Source of the DNA: Rubrivivax sp.
Lineage (GTDB): Bacteria; Pseudomonadota; Gammaproteobacteria; Burkholderiales; Burkholderiaceae_C
Direction of reading: 5' to 3'
Length of the DNA: 33,598 bases
Assembly (NCBI GenBank): GCA_030693565.1
Contig: JAUYAJ010000698.1
Location: 1 to 33,598, forward strand
In this document: in pieces, positions 25,522 to 33,598 of the stretch
Layout: the number at the start of each line of letters is the position of its first letter
Numbering within the stretch: position 1 is the stretch's first letter
Notes under the pieces: model-generated
What the model saw: only the letters and a program-made list of their open reading frames with translations
What the model was told of the DNA's origin: nothing
Database searches by the model: none
Made by a program: the position numbers and the translations under genes

Positions 25522-27105
25522 ATGGAAGAGCTGATCCGCCAAGCCCTGTCGATCGCCCGCGGCATGTGGAAGTTCCGCTGGCAGGGGCTGATCGTGGCCT
25601 GGGTGGTGGCTGCGCTGGGGGTGGCTGCGGTGTTTCGCATCCCCGACCAGTTCGAGGCCTCGGCGCGCATCTTCGTCGACACCCAGTCCATCCTCAAGCC
25701 GCTGATGTCCGGCCTGACGATCCAGCCCAATGTCGAGCAACAAGTGGCGATGCTCAGCCGCACGCTGATCAGCCGGCCCAATGTCGAGAAGCTGATCCGC
25801 ATGGCCGACATGGACTTGCAGAGCCAGTCCAAGTTCGAACAGGAAGCACTGATTGACCGTTTGACCAAGGACATCCAGATTCGCAACACCGGTCGCGACA
25901 ACCTGTATTCGCTGGCCTTTCGGGACAACGATCAGGACAAGGCCAAGCGGGTCATCCAGTCGCTGGTCTCAATCTTCGTCGAGTCCAGCCTGGGCGCCAG
26001 CCGCAAAGACACCGACTCGGCCAAGACCTTCCTCAACGAGCAGATCAAGCAATACGAGACCAAGCTCGAGGAGGCCGAGAGCCGCTTGAAGGAGTTCCGC
26101 CTGCGCAATCTCGACCTCCGCGCGGCAGATGGCGGTGGCGATGCGGCCTCCCGCTTGGTTGCGATCGGTGCTCAGCTGGAAGAGGCCAAACTTCAGTTGC
26201 GCGAGGCTGAGCAATCGCGCGATGCCGCCAAGCAGTACCTGAATGCCGAGAAGGGGCAGGGCGCCAACCTGACGACCCAGAGCTTGCTGCAGGAGTCGGC
26301 CATTCAGGTCACGACACCCGAGATCGACGGCCGCATCGATGCCCAGAAGCGCAACCTCGACGCCATGCTTCAGCGCTACACCGAGCAGCACCCGGACGTT
26401 GTCTCGGCGCGGCGCATGGTCAAGGACCTCGAGGCGCAGCGCAGCAAGGAAGTGGCCGAGTTGCGCCGCATCGCCATGGCTGCGCCCACGGCCACCAAGG
26501 GCGCGACCGCCAGCCTCGCGGTCCAGGAGCTCGGCCGCATGGTGGCATCGTCCGAGGTTCAGGTTGCGGCATTGAAGGCTCGCGTGGCTGAGTACGGCTC
26601 GCGGATGGTGCAGGCCAGGGCGGCGTTGAAGACCTCGCCGCAGATCGAGGCCGAGGCGGCGCAGCTGAATCGCGACTACGCGATCAACAAGAAGAACTAC
26701 GAAGACCTGGTGGCGCGACGGCAGTCGGCCATCATGTCGGGCGAGCTTGAGGTTGCGTCAGGCGTGGCCGACTTCCGCCTCATCGACCCGCCGCGCGTGT
26801 CGCCCAAGCCGGTGTCGCCCAATCGCCTGGCGCTGTTGCCGCTGGCGCTGATCGCCGGTGTCGGCGCAGGGCTGTTCGTGGCATTCGCTGCCAGTCAGTT
26901 GCGGCCGGTCTATGGCGACGCCAATGAGTTGCGGACCAAGACGGGCCTGCCTTTGCTGGGTGTGGTGTCGCTGGTGATGAGCGACATCGACCGCCGCCGT
27001 GAACGTGTGAGCCTGATCCGCTTCGTGGGGGCATCCGGGGGGCTGGTCGGCGTCTTCGTGCTCGGTCTGATTGCCATGGCCATGCTGGCCAGACAGGTAG
27101 GTTGA
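25522..27105 (+). CDS. XrtA-type polysaccharide chain-length determinant (Wzz/GumC family)
   Basis: This 527-residue inner-membrane copolymerase-type protein has a first membrane segment (about 21-38), a Wzz-like periplasmic domain and a long helical coiled-coil region (about 160-420). A second membrane segment follows (about 432-455), next to a PRVSPKPVSPNRLALLP proline-rich stretch, and there is a third hydrophobic run near the end (506-523). It has no C-terminal kinase; that function is encoded separately by the next gene, whose start is a few bases away. It controls EPS chain length and links polymerase to the export lipoprotein. The length is usual for the XrtA subfamily. Confidence 0.94.
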   Translation: MEELIRQALSIARGMWKFRWQGLIVAWVVAALGVAAVFRIPDQFEASARIFVDTQSILKPLMSGLTIQPNVEQQVAMLSRTLISRPNVEKLIRMADMDLQSQSKFEQEALIDRLTKDIQIRNTGRDNLYSLAFRDNDQDKAKRVIQSLVSIFVESSLGASRKDTDSAKTFLNEQIKQYETKLEEAESRLKEFRLRNLDLRAADGGGDAASRLVAIGAQLEEAKLQLREAEQSRDAAKQYLNAEKGQGANLTTQSLLQESAIQVTTPEIDGRIDAQKRNLDAMLQRYTEQHPDVVSARRMVKDLEAQRSKEVAELRRIAMAAPTATKGATASLAVQELGRMVASSEVQVAALKARVAEYGSRMVQARAALKTSPQIEAEAAQLNRDYAINKKNYEDLVARRQSAIMSGELEVASGVADFRLIDPPRVSPKPVSPNRLALLPLALIAGVGAGLFVAFAASQLRPVYGDANELRTKTGLPLLGVVSLVMSDIDRRRERVSLIRFVGASGGLVGVFVLGLIAMAMLARQVG

Positions 27106-27110
27106 AGGCG

Positions 27111-28025
27111 ATGAGCAGCTTGATCGAACAGGCGGCGCAGCGGCTGGAGCAGTTGCGCCAGGCCGGGGTCGAGATCCCGGAGATCGAAGTCGCGCCGGCG
27201 CCAGTGGCGCGTGCGCAGCCCGCCGCCGCGGTGGCGCCTGTGCCCGAGGTGCCGGCGCCGACCTCGCGCCAGGTCATCCTCAATCTCCAGTCGATAGCCG
27301 CTTCGGGCATCGTGACGCCGAGCGCGCCGCGCTCGCACCTGGCCGACCAATTCCGCGTCATCAAGCGGCCGCTGATCAGCAATGCCGTGGGCAAGGGTGC
27401 GGCGCCTTTGGCGCATGGCAACCTGATCATGGTCACCAGCGCGCTGGCCGGCGAGGGCAAGAGCTTCACCTCGGTCAACCTGGCGATGAGCATCGCCGCC
27501 GAACTCGACCACACGGTGATGCTGGTCGACGCCGACGTCGCCCGGCCTTCGGTGCTGCGCATGCTCGGCCTTCCACCCGGCCCCGGCCTGCTCGACTTGC
27601 TCGAGGGCAAGGCGGAGATGGCCGACGTGCTGCTCCGGACCAACGTCGACACCTTGACGATCCTGCCCAGCGGCACGCCGCATCCGAAAGCCACCGAGTT
27701 GCTCGCCAGCGATGCGATGACGAACTTGCTCGAGGACATGGCGACGCGCTACCCTGAACGCATCATCATCTTCGATTCACCGCCGCTGCTGCTGACCACT
27801 GAGTCGCGCGTGCTGGCCTCGCACATGGGCCAGATCGTCGTCGTCGTCCATGCCGGCAAGACCGTGCAGGCCGACGTCCAGCAGGCGCTGTCGACCATCG
27901 ACTCCTGCCCGGTGCGCATGCTGGTTCTGAACAAGGCGCGCGAGCGCGAAGGTGCGTATGGCTACGGCCATGGCTATGGCTACGGCTACGGCTACGGCTA
28001 TGGCAGCGACCAACGCGAAGGCTGA
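27111..28025 (+). CDS. XrtA-associated tyrosine autokinase (BY-kinase)
   Basis: The 304-residue cytoplasmic BY-kinase partners the chain-length protein. It has Walker A LAGEGKS (112-118), Walker A' VMLVDADVARP (136-146) and Walker B IIIFDSPP (218-225). The C-terminal tail (283-298) is almost entirely Tyr-Gly with seven tyrosines and one His, the autophosphorylation cluster. A TTG at 27102 overlapping the previous stop could add three residues; the ATG at 27111 starts MSSLIEQAAQRLE, as in relatives. The N-terminal 100 residues are Pro/Ala-rich. Phosphorylation cycling of the tail is the known mode of control of EPS assembly in this family. Confidence 0.95.
   Translation: MSSLIEQAAQRLEQLRQAGVEIPEIEVAPAPVARAQPAAAVAPVPEVPAPTSRQVILNLQSIAASGIVTPSAPRSHLADQFRVIKRPLISNAVGKGAAPLAHGNLIMVTSALAGEGKSFTSVNLAMSIAAELDHTVMLVDADVARPSVLRMLGLPPGPGLLDLLEGKAEMADVLLRTNVDTLTILPSGTPHPKATELLASDAMTNLLEDMATRYPERIIIFDSPPLLLTTESRVLASHMGQIVVVVHAGKTVQADVQQALSTIDSCPVRMLVLNKAREREGAYGYGHGYGYGYGYGYGSDQREG
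27957..28004 (+). repeat. Tyr-Gly codon repeat at the kinase C-terminus
   Basis: Eight TAY/CAT-GGC units in a row (GGCTAC/GGCTAT hexamers, one CAT for TAT) encode the Tyr-Gly tail of the kinase. Nearly identical hexamers can slip during replication, so tail length may vary between strains. Confidence 0.85.
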
Positions 28026-28028
28026 CGT

Positions 28029-29588
28029 TTGCGTTGGCGTGCCATGAGATTGGGGCAGCGCTGTCGCGCCGGCTCGCCGCTGCGGCCTGAACTGCTGCCG
28101 CTGTGCGCCGCGCTGGCCCTGGTGTCGACGTCGGCCTGGAGCCAGACTGCCGTGGCGGGACGCGGCTTCACGTTCACGCCGACGCTGAGCCTGAGCCAGG
28201 TGCTGACCGACAACCGAAATCTGGACTCGGTCGGCAAGTCCTCTGAGGCCATCACCCAGATCAGCCCCGGACTGCGCTTGAGCAGCCGATCCGGGCGTGT
28301 GCAGGGCACGCTTGACTATTCACTCAACGCCCTGGTCTATGCGCGCGGTTCGGGCTCGAACGCGATCCAGCATGCGCTGAACTCGTCGGCAGCGGCCGAA
28401 CTGGTCGAGAACCGGGTCTTCGTCGATGGCCGGGCGACGATCTCGCAGCAAACCATCTCGGCCTTCGGCGCTCAGTCCGGCCAGAACAATGCGGCAGTCA
28501 ACGCCAACCGCAGCGAGGTCGTGACACTGGGGCTGTCGCCATCGGTGCGCGGACGGCTGGCTGGCGTGGTCGACTACGAGGCGCGGCTGTCTTATGCCGG
28601 CACGCGCAGCGGTTCGACGCAGGCGGCGGATTCGTCCAACCTGTCCGGGCTGGTGCGGCTCAGTGGTGGGCGCGGGCAGTTCGGCTGGTCGGCCGATGCC
28701 AGCCGCCAGGTGTCGGACTTCAACGCCGGCCGCCGCACCGAGCAAGACCGGATCGGCGCTGGCGCGACCTACCGGCCCGACCCCGAACTGCGATTCTCGG
28801 CCCGGCTGGCGCAGGAATCGACCGACGTCATCAGCAGCGAGCGCCGCGACACCACCTCGTGGGGCTGGGGCGTCGACTGGACGCCGTCGCAGCGAACCTT
28901 GGTCGGGCTGCAAAGCGACCGGCGCTACTTCGGCAATTCGCATGGGCTGACCTTGCAGCACCGGCTGGCGCGCTCAATCTGGCGCTATACCGACAGTCGC
29001 AATGCCTCTTCCAGCACCGGCGTGGCCGGCGCGCCGCTGACTCAGTACGACCTCTTTTTTGTCCAGTTCGCATCGCTCGAACCCGACCCGACGCGCCGCG
29101 AGCAACTGGTGCGCAGCTTTCTGCTCAGCAACGGTCTGGACGCCAACGCCACGGTCAGCGGCGGCTTTCTGAGTTCCGCACTGTCGGTGCAGCGCAGCCA
29201 GAACCTGTCGATGGCGCTCACCGGCCAGCGCCAGACAGTCACTTTGGCTGCCTTCCGCACGGCGACGCGGCGTCTGGACAGCATCAGCGGCGTGAGCGAC
29301 GACTTGTCGCAGGTGGATTCGCTGCAGCAAACCGGCTACAGCCTGAGCCTAGCGCACCGGCTGACACCGACTTCGTCGATCAGCCTGCTGGCATCGAACC
29401 AGAAGACAACGGGTCGCGGTGGCAGCAACCCCGCCGGCAACGAGCAGCGCTCGCTCAACCTGGCGTGGTCGAGCCAGATCGCTGCTCGCGCCAATCTGAC
29501 GGTCGGTGCCCGCCACATCGAATTCGACAGCGCCACCAAGCCTTACAACGAGTCGGCGCTCACCGCCACGTTGAGCCTGCGGTTCTAA
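28029..29588 (+). CDS. XrtA/PEP-CTERM-associated outer-membrane beta-barrel protein
   Basis: 519 residues with a signal peptide (hydrophobic ALALVSTSAW, cleavage near WSQ-T) and alternating beta-strand patterns ending in a C-terminal aromatic strand ALTATLSLRF, as expected for an outer-membrane barrel. Repeated RLSSRSGRVQGTLDYSLNAL-type strand pairs and the operon position match the PEP-CTERM-associated barrel family found between the kinase and the ATPase in XrtA loci. It probably forms the outer-membrane part of the secretion path together with the export lipoprotein; the exact role is not established. The TTG at 28029 has AAGG 7 bases upstream; an ATG at 28044 is the alternative start. Confidence 0.85.
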   Translation: MRWRAMRLGQRCRAGSPLRPELLPLCAALALVSTSAWSQTAVAGRGFTFTPTLSLSQVLTDNRNLDSVGKSSEAITQISPGLRLSSRSGRVQGTLDYSLNALVYARGSGSNAIQHALNSSAAAELVENRVFVDGRATISQQTISAFGAQSGQNNAAVNANRSEVVTLGLSPSVRGRLAGVVDYEARLSYAGTRSGSTQAADSSNLSGLVRLSGGRGQFGWSADASRQVSDFNAGRRTEQDRIGAGATYRPDPELRFSARLAQESTDVISSERRDTTSWGWGVDWTPSQRTLVGLQSDRRYFGNSHGLTLQHRLARSIWRYTDSRNASSSTGVAGAPLTQYDLFFVQFASLEPDPTRREQLVRSFLLSNGLDANATVSGGFLSSALSVQRSQNLSMALTGQRQTVTLAAFRTATRRLDSISGVSDDLSQVDSLQQTGYSLSLAHRLTPTSSISLLASNQKTTGRGGSNPAGNEQRSLNLAWSSQIAARANLTVGARHIEFDSATKPYNESALTATLSLRF

Positions 29589-29591
29589 GCC

Positions 29592-30698
29592 ATGTACGAA
29601 GCGTTCTACGGGCTGAGCAGCAAGCCCTTCCAACTCAACCCCGACCCGAACTTCTTTTTCGGCAGCAAGCAGCATCGGCGCGCCAAGGCCTACCTCGAGT
29701 ACGGGGTGTCGCGCAACGAAGGCTTCATCGTCATCACCGGCGAGATCGGTGCCGGCAAGACGACGGTGCTGCGTTCGCTGATCGACGGCCTGCATGGCAG
29801 CAACGTCATCACCGGCCACCTGGTCACGACCCAACTCGGCGCCGAGGACACTTTGCGCATGGTCGGCGCGGCCTTCGGCTTTCGCGTCAAGGACGTGCCC
29901 AAGTCGGAACTGCTGATCACGCTCGAAGCCTTTCTGATCAGCCAGACCAGCAAGGGCAAGCGCTGCCTGCTGATCGTCGACGAAGCACAGAACCTGTCGC
30001 CCAAGGCGGTCGAGGAATTGCGCATGCTGTCGAACTTCCAGTTCGGCAACCAGGCGCTGCTGCAAAGCTTCCTGGTCGGTCAGCCCGAGTTCCGCCAGAT
30101 CCTGCAGCAGCCGGAAATGGAGCAGTTCCGCCAGCGCGTGGCCGCCACCTGCCACATCGGGCCGCTCGATCAGGAGGAGACCCAGCGCTACATCGAGCAC
30201 CGGCTCAAGTGCGCCGGCGCCACCGACAAGCCGACCTTCGAGCCCGCCGCCTTCGAAGGCATCTACAAAGCCAGCCAGGGCATTCCGCGGCGCATCAACT
30301 CGGTCTGCGACCGCCTGCTGCTGCTCGGTTTTCTGGGCAACAAGACCCACTTGAGCGCTGACGACGTCAGCGAAGTCGTGCGCGAGTTCGCTCAGGAGTC
30401 CCACGTGGCGGCAGCGCCGCCGCCGCCGGCCAGTGGCCCTGCAGCGGCTGGCGGCGGCGCTGCCGCCGCGGTGGCGCAGGAACTCGACGTCGACCTGTCA
30501 AAGCTCAAGCTCGACATCAGCGAAGCCGAAGCGATGTCCAAGCAACTCGCTTCGCTGACAGCCGACCAGCGCGGCGACCAGTTGCAGCGCCTGGAACGCA
30601 GTTTGTTGCGGCTCGAGCGAATCAATGTGCAGACGCTGTCGATGCTGCAAAAGCTCGTCAACGCCGTGAAGAAGAACCCAGGCGAAACACCGAAATGA
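29592..30698 (+). CDS. XrtA-associated AAA ATPase (ExeA-like)
   Basis: The 368-residue protein starts MYEAFYGLSSKPFQLNPDP, the typical opening of ExeA/GspA-like secretion ATPases, and has Walker A GEIGAGKT (50-57) and Walker B CLLIVDEAQ (125-133). The C-terminal 100 residues are Ala/Pro-rich followed by a Leu-rich coiled-coil-like segment, and no peptidoglycan-binding domain is seen. Function in the XrtA locus is not established; a motor or assembly role for the envelope machinery is inferred. The ATG at 29592 lies 3 bases after the barrel stop, and its own stop overlaps the wecB ATG by four bases. Confidence 0.92.
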   Translation: MYEAFYGLSSKPFQLNPDPNFFFGSKQHRRAKAYLEYGVSRNEGFIVITGEIGAGKTTVLRSLIDGLHGSNVITGHLVTTQLGAEDTLRMVGAAFGFRVKDVPKSELLITLEAFLISQTSKGKRCLLIVDEAQNLSPKAVEELRMLSNFQFGNQALLQSFLVGQPEFRQILQQPEMEQFRQRVAATCHIGPLDQEETQRYIEHRLKCAGATDKPTFEPAAFEGIYKASQGIPRRINSVCDRLLLLGFLGNKTHLSADDVSEVVREFAQESHVAAAPPPPASGPAAAGGGAAAAVAQELDVDLSKLKLDISEAEAMSKQLASLTADQRGDQLQRLERSLLRLERINVQTLSMLQKLVNAVKKNPGETPK

Positions 30699-31834
30699 TC
30701 GCTCCCGTGATGTGCGTCGTTGGCGCCCGGCCCAACTTCATGAAGATGGCGCCGATCCTGCGCGCGCTGGCTGCGCACCAGCCGCCGCTGCCGGCGCTGC
30801 TGGTCCACACCGGCCAGCATTACGACAAGGACATGAGCCACCAGCTGTTCGACGACCTCGGACTGCCGCGGCCCGACATCAACCTGGAGGTCGGCTCGGG
30901 CAGCCATGCGGTGCAGACCGCCGAGGTGATGCGCCGCTTCGAGCCGGCGCTGGACGAGCACAAGCCGTCTTGCGTGATCGTCGTCGGTGACGTCAATTCG
31001 ACGCTGGCCTGCACGCTGGTGGCGGTGAAGAAGGGCGTGCCTGTCGTCCATGTGGAAGCCGGCTTGCGCAGCTGGGACCGCAAGATGCCCGAAGAGATCA
31101 ACCGCGTGCTCACCGACCAGGTGGCTGACCGGCTTTACACCACCGAACGCAGTGCCGCCGACAACCTGCTCCGCGAAGGTGTCGCCGCCGAGCGCATCGT
31201 GTTCACCGGCAATGTGATGATCGACTCGCTGCTGGCCAGCCGCGAGCGCGCCCACCCTGCGGCCGACACGCTGCGCGTCCATGGCGCCGACCCTGGCGTG
31301 CTCGGCGGTCCGTCCGGCTACGGCGTGGTCACCTTGCACCGGCCGTCGAATGTCGACGACGCCGGCACGCTGCGCAGCTTGCTCGGCGTGCTGGCTGAAG
31401 TGGCGACGCAACTGCCGCTGGTGTTCGCGCTGCACCCGCGCACGCGCAGCAACATTGAACGCTTCGGGCTGACGGCGCTGCTCGATCCGCAGCGCATCGT
31501 GACGCTGCCGCCGCAAGGCTATCTGGAGATGATCGGCCTGATGGCCGGCGCCGCGCTGGTGCTGACCGACTCCGGCGGCCTGCAGGAAGAGACCACCGCC
31601 CTTGGTGTACCGTGCCTGACGATGCGCGAGAACACCGAACGGCCGATCACCGTCGAGCAAGGCACGAACACCATGGTCGGCAGCGACCGCGGCGCCATCT
31701 TGCAAGGCGTCAGCGACATCCTGGCCGGCCGCGGCAAGCGCGGCCGTGTGCCCGAGTACTGGGACGGCCGCGCCGCCGAGCGCATGGCGGCCGATCTCTG
31801 GCAGTGGCTGGGCGATCCAGCGCCGGCCGGCTGA
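30695..31834 (+). CDS. wecB: UDP-N-acetylglucosamine 2-epimerase (non-hydrolysing)
   Basis: The 379-residue enzyme interconverts UDP-GlcNAc and UDP-ManNAc. Family signatures are present in order: VVGARPNFMKMAPI, HTGQHYD, VVGDVNST, HVEAGLRS, PEEINR, GNVMIDS, TLHRPSNVDD, HPRTR and the C-terminal LTDSGGLQEET with the following RENTERPIT. Length is normal. The ATG is inside the upstream ATPase stop (ATGA), so it is translationally coupled. It supplies a ManNAc-type residue to the EPS, which suggests the polymer contains a HexNAc that the deacetylase gene next door could modify. Confidence 0.95.
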   Translation: MIAPVMCVVGARPNFMKMAPILRALAAHQPPLPALLVHTGQHYDKDMSHQLFDDLGLPRPDINLEVGSGSHAVQTAEVMRRFEPALDEHKPSCVIVVGDVNSTLACTLVAVKKGVPVVHVEAGLRSWDRKMPEEINRVLTDQVADRLYTTERSAADNLLREGVAAERIVFTGNVMIDSLLASRERAHPAADTLRVHGADPGVLGGPSGYGVVTLHRPSNVDDAGTLRSLLGVLAEVATQLPLVFALHPRTRSNIERFGLTALLDPQRIVTLPPQGYLEMIGLMAGAALVLTDSGGLQEETTALGVPCLTMRENTERPITVEQGTNTMVGSDRGAILQGVSDILAGRGKRGRVPEYWDGRAAERMAADLWQWLGDPAPAG

Positions 31835-31847
31835 GCGAAGGCATCGG

Positions 31848-32726
31848 ATGCTGGCCCCACAGATCACCAACGCGCTGACCATTGACGTCGAAGACTACTT
31901 CCAGGTCTCGGCGTTCGCGCCCTACATCCGGCGCGAGGACTGGGACGCGCGCGAATGCCGAGTCGAGCGCAACGTCGGCCGCATCCTCGAGATGCTGGCC
32001 GAGCGCGATGTGCGCGCCACCTTCTTCACGCTGGGCTGGATCGCCGAACGCTACCCGGCGATGGTGCGCGCCATCGTCGACCAAGGCCATGAACTGGCCA
32101 GCCACGGCTACGGCCACCAGCGCGCCAGCGACCTCAGCGAGGCGGACTTCCGCAGCGATGTCGAGCGGGCCAAGAAGATCCTCGAAGACCTGGCCGGCAC
32201 CGAAGTGCGCGGCTACCGGGCGCCGAGCTTTTCGATCGGTGCCCGCAACCTCTGGGCTTTCGACGTGCTGGCGCGCGCCGGCTACCGCTACAGCAGCAGC
32301 ATCTACCCGATCCAGCACGACCACTACGGCATGCCCGATTCGCCGCGCTTTGCTTACCGCGTCGGCGGCGGGCTGCTCGAAGTGCCGGTGACCACGCTGC
32401 GCTGGGGCAGCCGCAACCTGCCCTCCAGCGGCGGCGGTTATTTCCGCCTGCTGCCTTACGCCGTCTCGCGCTGGATGCTGCGGCGTGTGAACCGGCTCGA
32501 CCGTGAACCGGCAGTTTTCTACTTCCACCCGTGGGAGATCGACGCTGGTCAGCCGCGCATCCCGGGCATCGACGCCAAGACCCGCTTTCGCCACTACGTG
32601 AACATCCCGCGCATGCCCAATCGGCTGCACCAGTTGTTGGGCGACTTCCGCTGGGGCCGCATGGATGACATATTTCTCGATCGGGCCCGGGCCGAACACC
32701 CACCATCAGTCCGATCTGCGGTCTGA
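31848..32726 (+). CDS. XrtA-type polysaccharide deacetylase
   Basis: A NodB-homology (CE4) deacetylase of 292 residues. The catalytic Asp motif is TIDVEDYF (11-18; Asp13, Glu15, Asp16) and the metal-binding motif is SHGYGH (His86, His90). Further family motifs are RGYRAPSFSI and the C-terminal FYFHPWEID. The ATG at 31848 is chosen because GAAGG lies 6 bases upstream. It should remove N-acetyl groups from the EPS or its lipid-linked precursor. No signal peptide is seen, so a cytoplasmic or membrane-associated site is likely. It follows wecB by 13 bases in the operon. Confidence 0.95.
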   Translation: MLAPQITNALTIDVEDYFQVSAFAPYIRREDWDARECRVERNVGRILEMLAERDVRATFFTLGWIAERYPAMVRAIVDQGHELASHGYGHQRASDLSEADFRSDVERAKKILEDLAGTEVRGYRAPSFSIGARNLWAFDVLARAGYRYSSSIYPIQHDHYGMPDSPRFAYRVGGGLLEVPVTTLRWGSRNLPSSGGGYFRLLPYAVSRWMLRRVNRLDREPAVFYFHPWEIDAGQPRIPGIDAKTRFRHYVNIPRMPNRLHQLLGDFRWGRMDDIFLDRARAEHPPSVRSAV

Positions 32727-32735
32727 TAGCCGGCT

Positions 32736-33598
32736 GTGCCGAACATCCTGCGTCTATCCCCCGAAGACGCCCGCGACAACGCGTCGTGGGACGCCTTTGT
32801 CATGGCCTGCCCGCAGGCCAGCTTCTTCCACCGTGCAGGCTGGCAGCGCATCTTGCGCAATGTGTTCCGCCACGACACCTACTTCCTCTTTGCCCAGCAC
32901 GAAGGCCGGATCACCGGCGTGCTGCCGCTGGCGCATGTCAAGAGCCTGCTGTTCGGCAATTCGCTGACCAGCCTGCCCTTCGCCGTCTACGGCGGCGTTG
33001 CAGCCAGCGACGAAGCCAGCGCGGCGGCGCTGGAGCAAGAAGCCCAGCGCATCGCCCGCCAGCTCGGCGTCGCCCATCTCGAACTGCGCAACGTCCAGGC
33101 CCGGCACGCCGACTGGCCGGCGCAAGATCTCTACGTCACCTTCCGCAAGCCCATCCTGGCCGAGGAAGAAGCCAACATGCTGGCGATCCCGCGCAAGCAG
33201 CGCGCGATGGTGCGCAAAGGCATCAAGAACGGCTTGCGCAGCGACATCGACAGCGGCGTCGAACGCTTTTTCGCCCTCTACGCCGACAACGTCCACCGCC
33301 ATGGCACGCCGGCCATGCCCAAGCGCTACTTCCAGGCCTTGCAGGCTGAATTCGGTGCCGACTGCGAAGTGCTCACCGTCAGCGCGCCTGACGGCCGCCC
33401 GCTCAGCAGCGTGATGAGCTTTTACTTCCGCGACGAGGTGCTGCCTTATTACGCCGGCGACGACGAAGCGGCGCGCGACCTGGCGGCGAACGACTTCAAG
33501 TACTGGGAGCTGATGCGCCGCGCCTGCGCCCGCGGCCTGGCGCTGTTCGACTACGGCCGCAGCAAACAAGGCACGGGTTCGTTCGCTTTCAAGAAGAA
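32736..33598 (+). CDS. FemAB-like XrtA/PEP-CTERM-associated protein (C-terminus cut by right edge)
   Basis: The reading frame from the GTG at 32736 (9 bases after the deacetylase stop) gives 287 residues with no stop before the right edge. It has the FemAB/GNAT-like features of the XrtA-associated family: FFHRAGWQRILRNVF near the N-terminus, RKQRAMVRKGIKNGL in the middle, PLSSVMSFYFRDEVLPYYAGD and the Lys/Tyr-rich ANDFKYWELMRRACARGL near the end. Relatives are about 330-350 residues, so perhaps 50 residues are missing. FemAB proteins add amino acids to cell-wall peptides; in XrtA loci the actual acceptor is unknown. The exosortase, glycosyltransferases and asparagine synthase-like gene usually follow it. 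Confidence 0.93.
   Translation, partial: MPNILRLSPEDARDNASWDAFVMACPQASFFHRAGWQRILRNVFRHDTYFLFAQHEGRITGVLPLAHVKSLLFGNSLTSLPFAVYGGVAASDEASAAALEQEAQRIARQLGVAHLELRNVQARHADWPAQDLYVTFRKPILAEEEANMLAIPRKQRAMVRKGIKNGLRSDIDSGVERFFALYADNVHRHGTPAMPKRYFQALQAEFGADCEVLTVSAPDGRPLSSVMSFYFRDEVLPYYAGDDEAARDLAANDFKYWELMRRACARGLALFDYGRSKQGTGSFAFKK

Noticed and set aside
27957-28004. CRISPR-like or satellite repeat
   Set aside because: The hexamer units are inside the kinase coding frame and encode the known Tyr-rich tail; there are no spacers.

Overview
The window is GC-rich chromosomal DNA with the gene content of a betaproteobacterium of the order Burkholderiales (Rubrivivax/Leptothrix/Aquincola-like). That placement rests on a benzoyl-CoA 'box' pathway locus, a complete PrsK/PrsR/PrsT set, and an exosortase-A (XrtA)/PEP-CTERM exopolysaccharide locus in its usual gene order. 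It is an inference from gene families; no rRNA or tRNA is present to confirm it.

Left part (1-5331): the aerobic benzoyl-CoA pathway on the minus strand. boxR (regulator with a shikimate-kinase-like domain) lies upstream of boxC (dihydrodiol lyase) and boxB (epoxidase, cut by the left edge). An alpha/beta hydrolase is divergent from boxR. TGCA-N6-TGCA operator-like sites lie in the boxR/hydrolase promoter region and, in weaker form, just before boxC. A UDP-glucuronate 4-epimerase-like gene follows.

Second part (5540-8630, plus strand): a compact four-gene cassette. It encodes a Tat-exported, six-cysteine protein of unknown function, a PqqD-like peptide-binding protein, an HprK-related kinase and an NTP_transf_5 family nucleotidyltransferase. 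The last three are the 'HPr-rel-A' system, whose biochemistry is not established. This is the best candidate in the window for an uncharacterised system.

Third part (8614-19930, minus strand): a sugar transferase, histidine kinase PrsK, sigma-54 activator PrsR, two tandem PrsT TPR lipoproteins and a small S1C serine protease. The genes are tightly packed and probably one operon. Then come about 570 bases without a gene and a decayed IS21-type istB carrying an in-frame stop (20497-20961).

Fourth part (21025-22122): a PEP-CTERM surface protein gene preceded by what looks like a full sigma-54 control region: inverted repeat, IHF-like site and -24/-12 promoter. This fits control by the PrsK/PrsR pair about 5 kb away.

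Right part: an autoinducer-synthase-like acyltransferase and an adenylate-forming (PaaK/CapK-like) enzyme on the minus strand. Divergent from them is the plus-strand exopolysaccharide operon: export lipoprotein, chain-length protein, tyrosine autokinase, outer-membrane beta-barrel, ATPase, UDP-GlcNAc 2-epimerase, polysaccharide deacetylase and FemAB-like protein, the last cut by the right edge. The exosortase itself is not in the window and would be expected further right. The genes together describe making and exporting an EPS matrix and anchoring PEP-CTERM proteins in it under PrsK/PrsR sensing.
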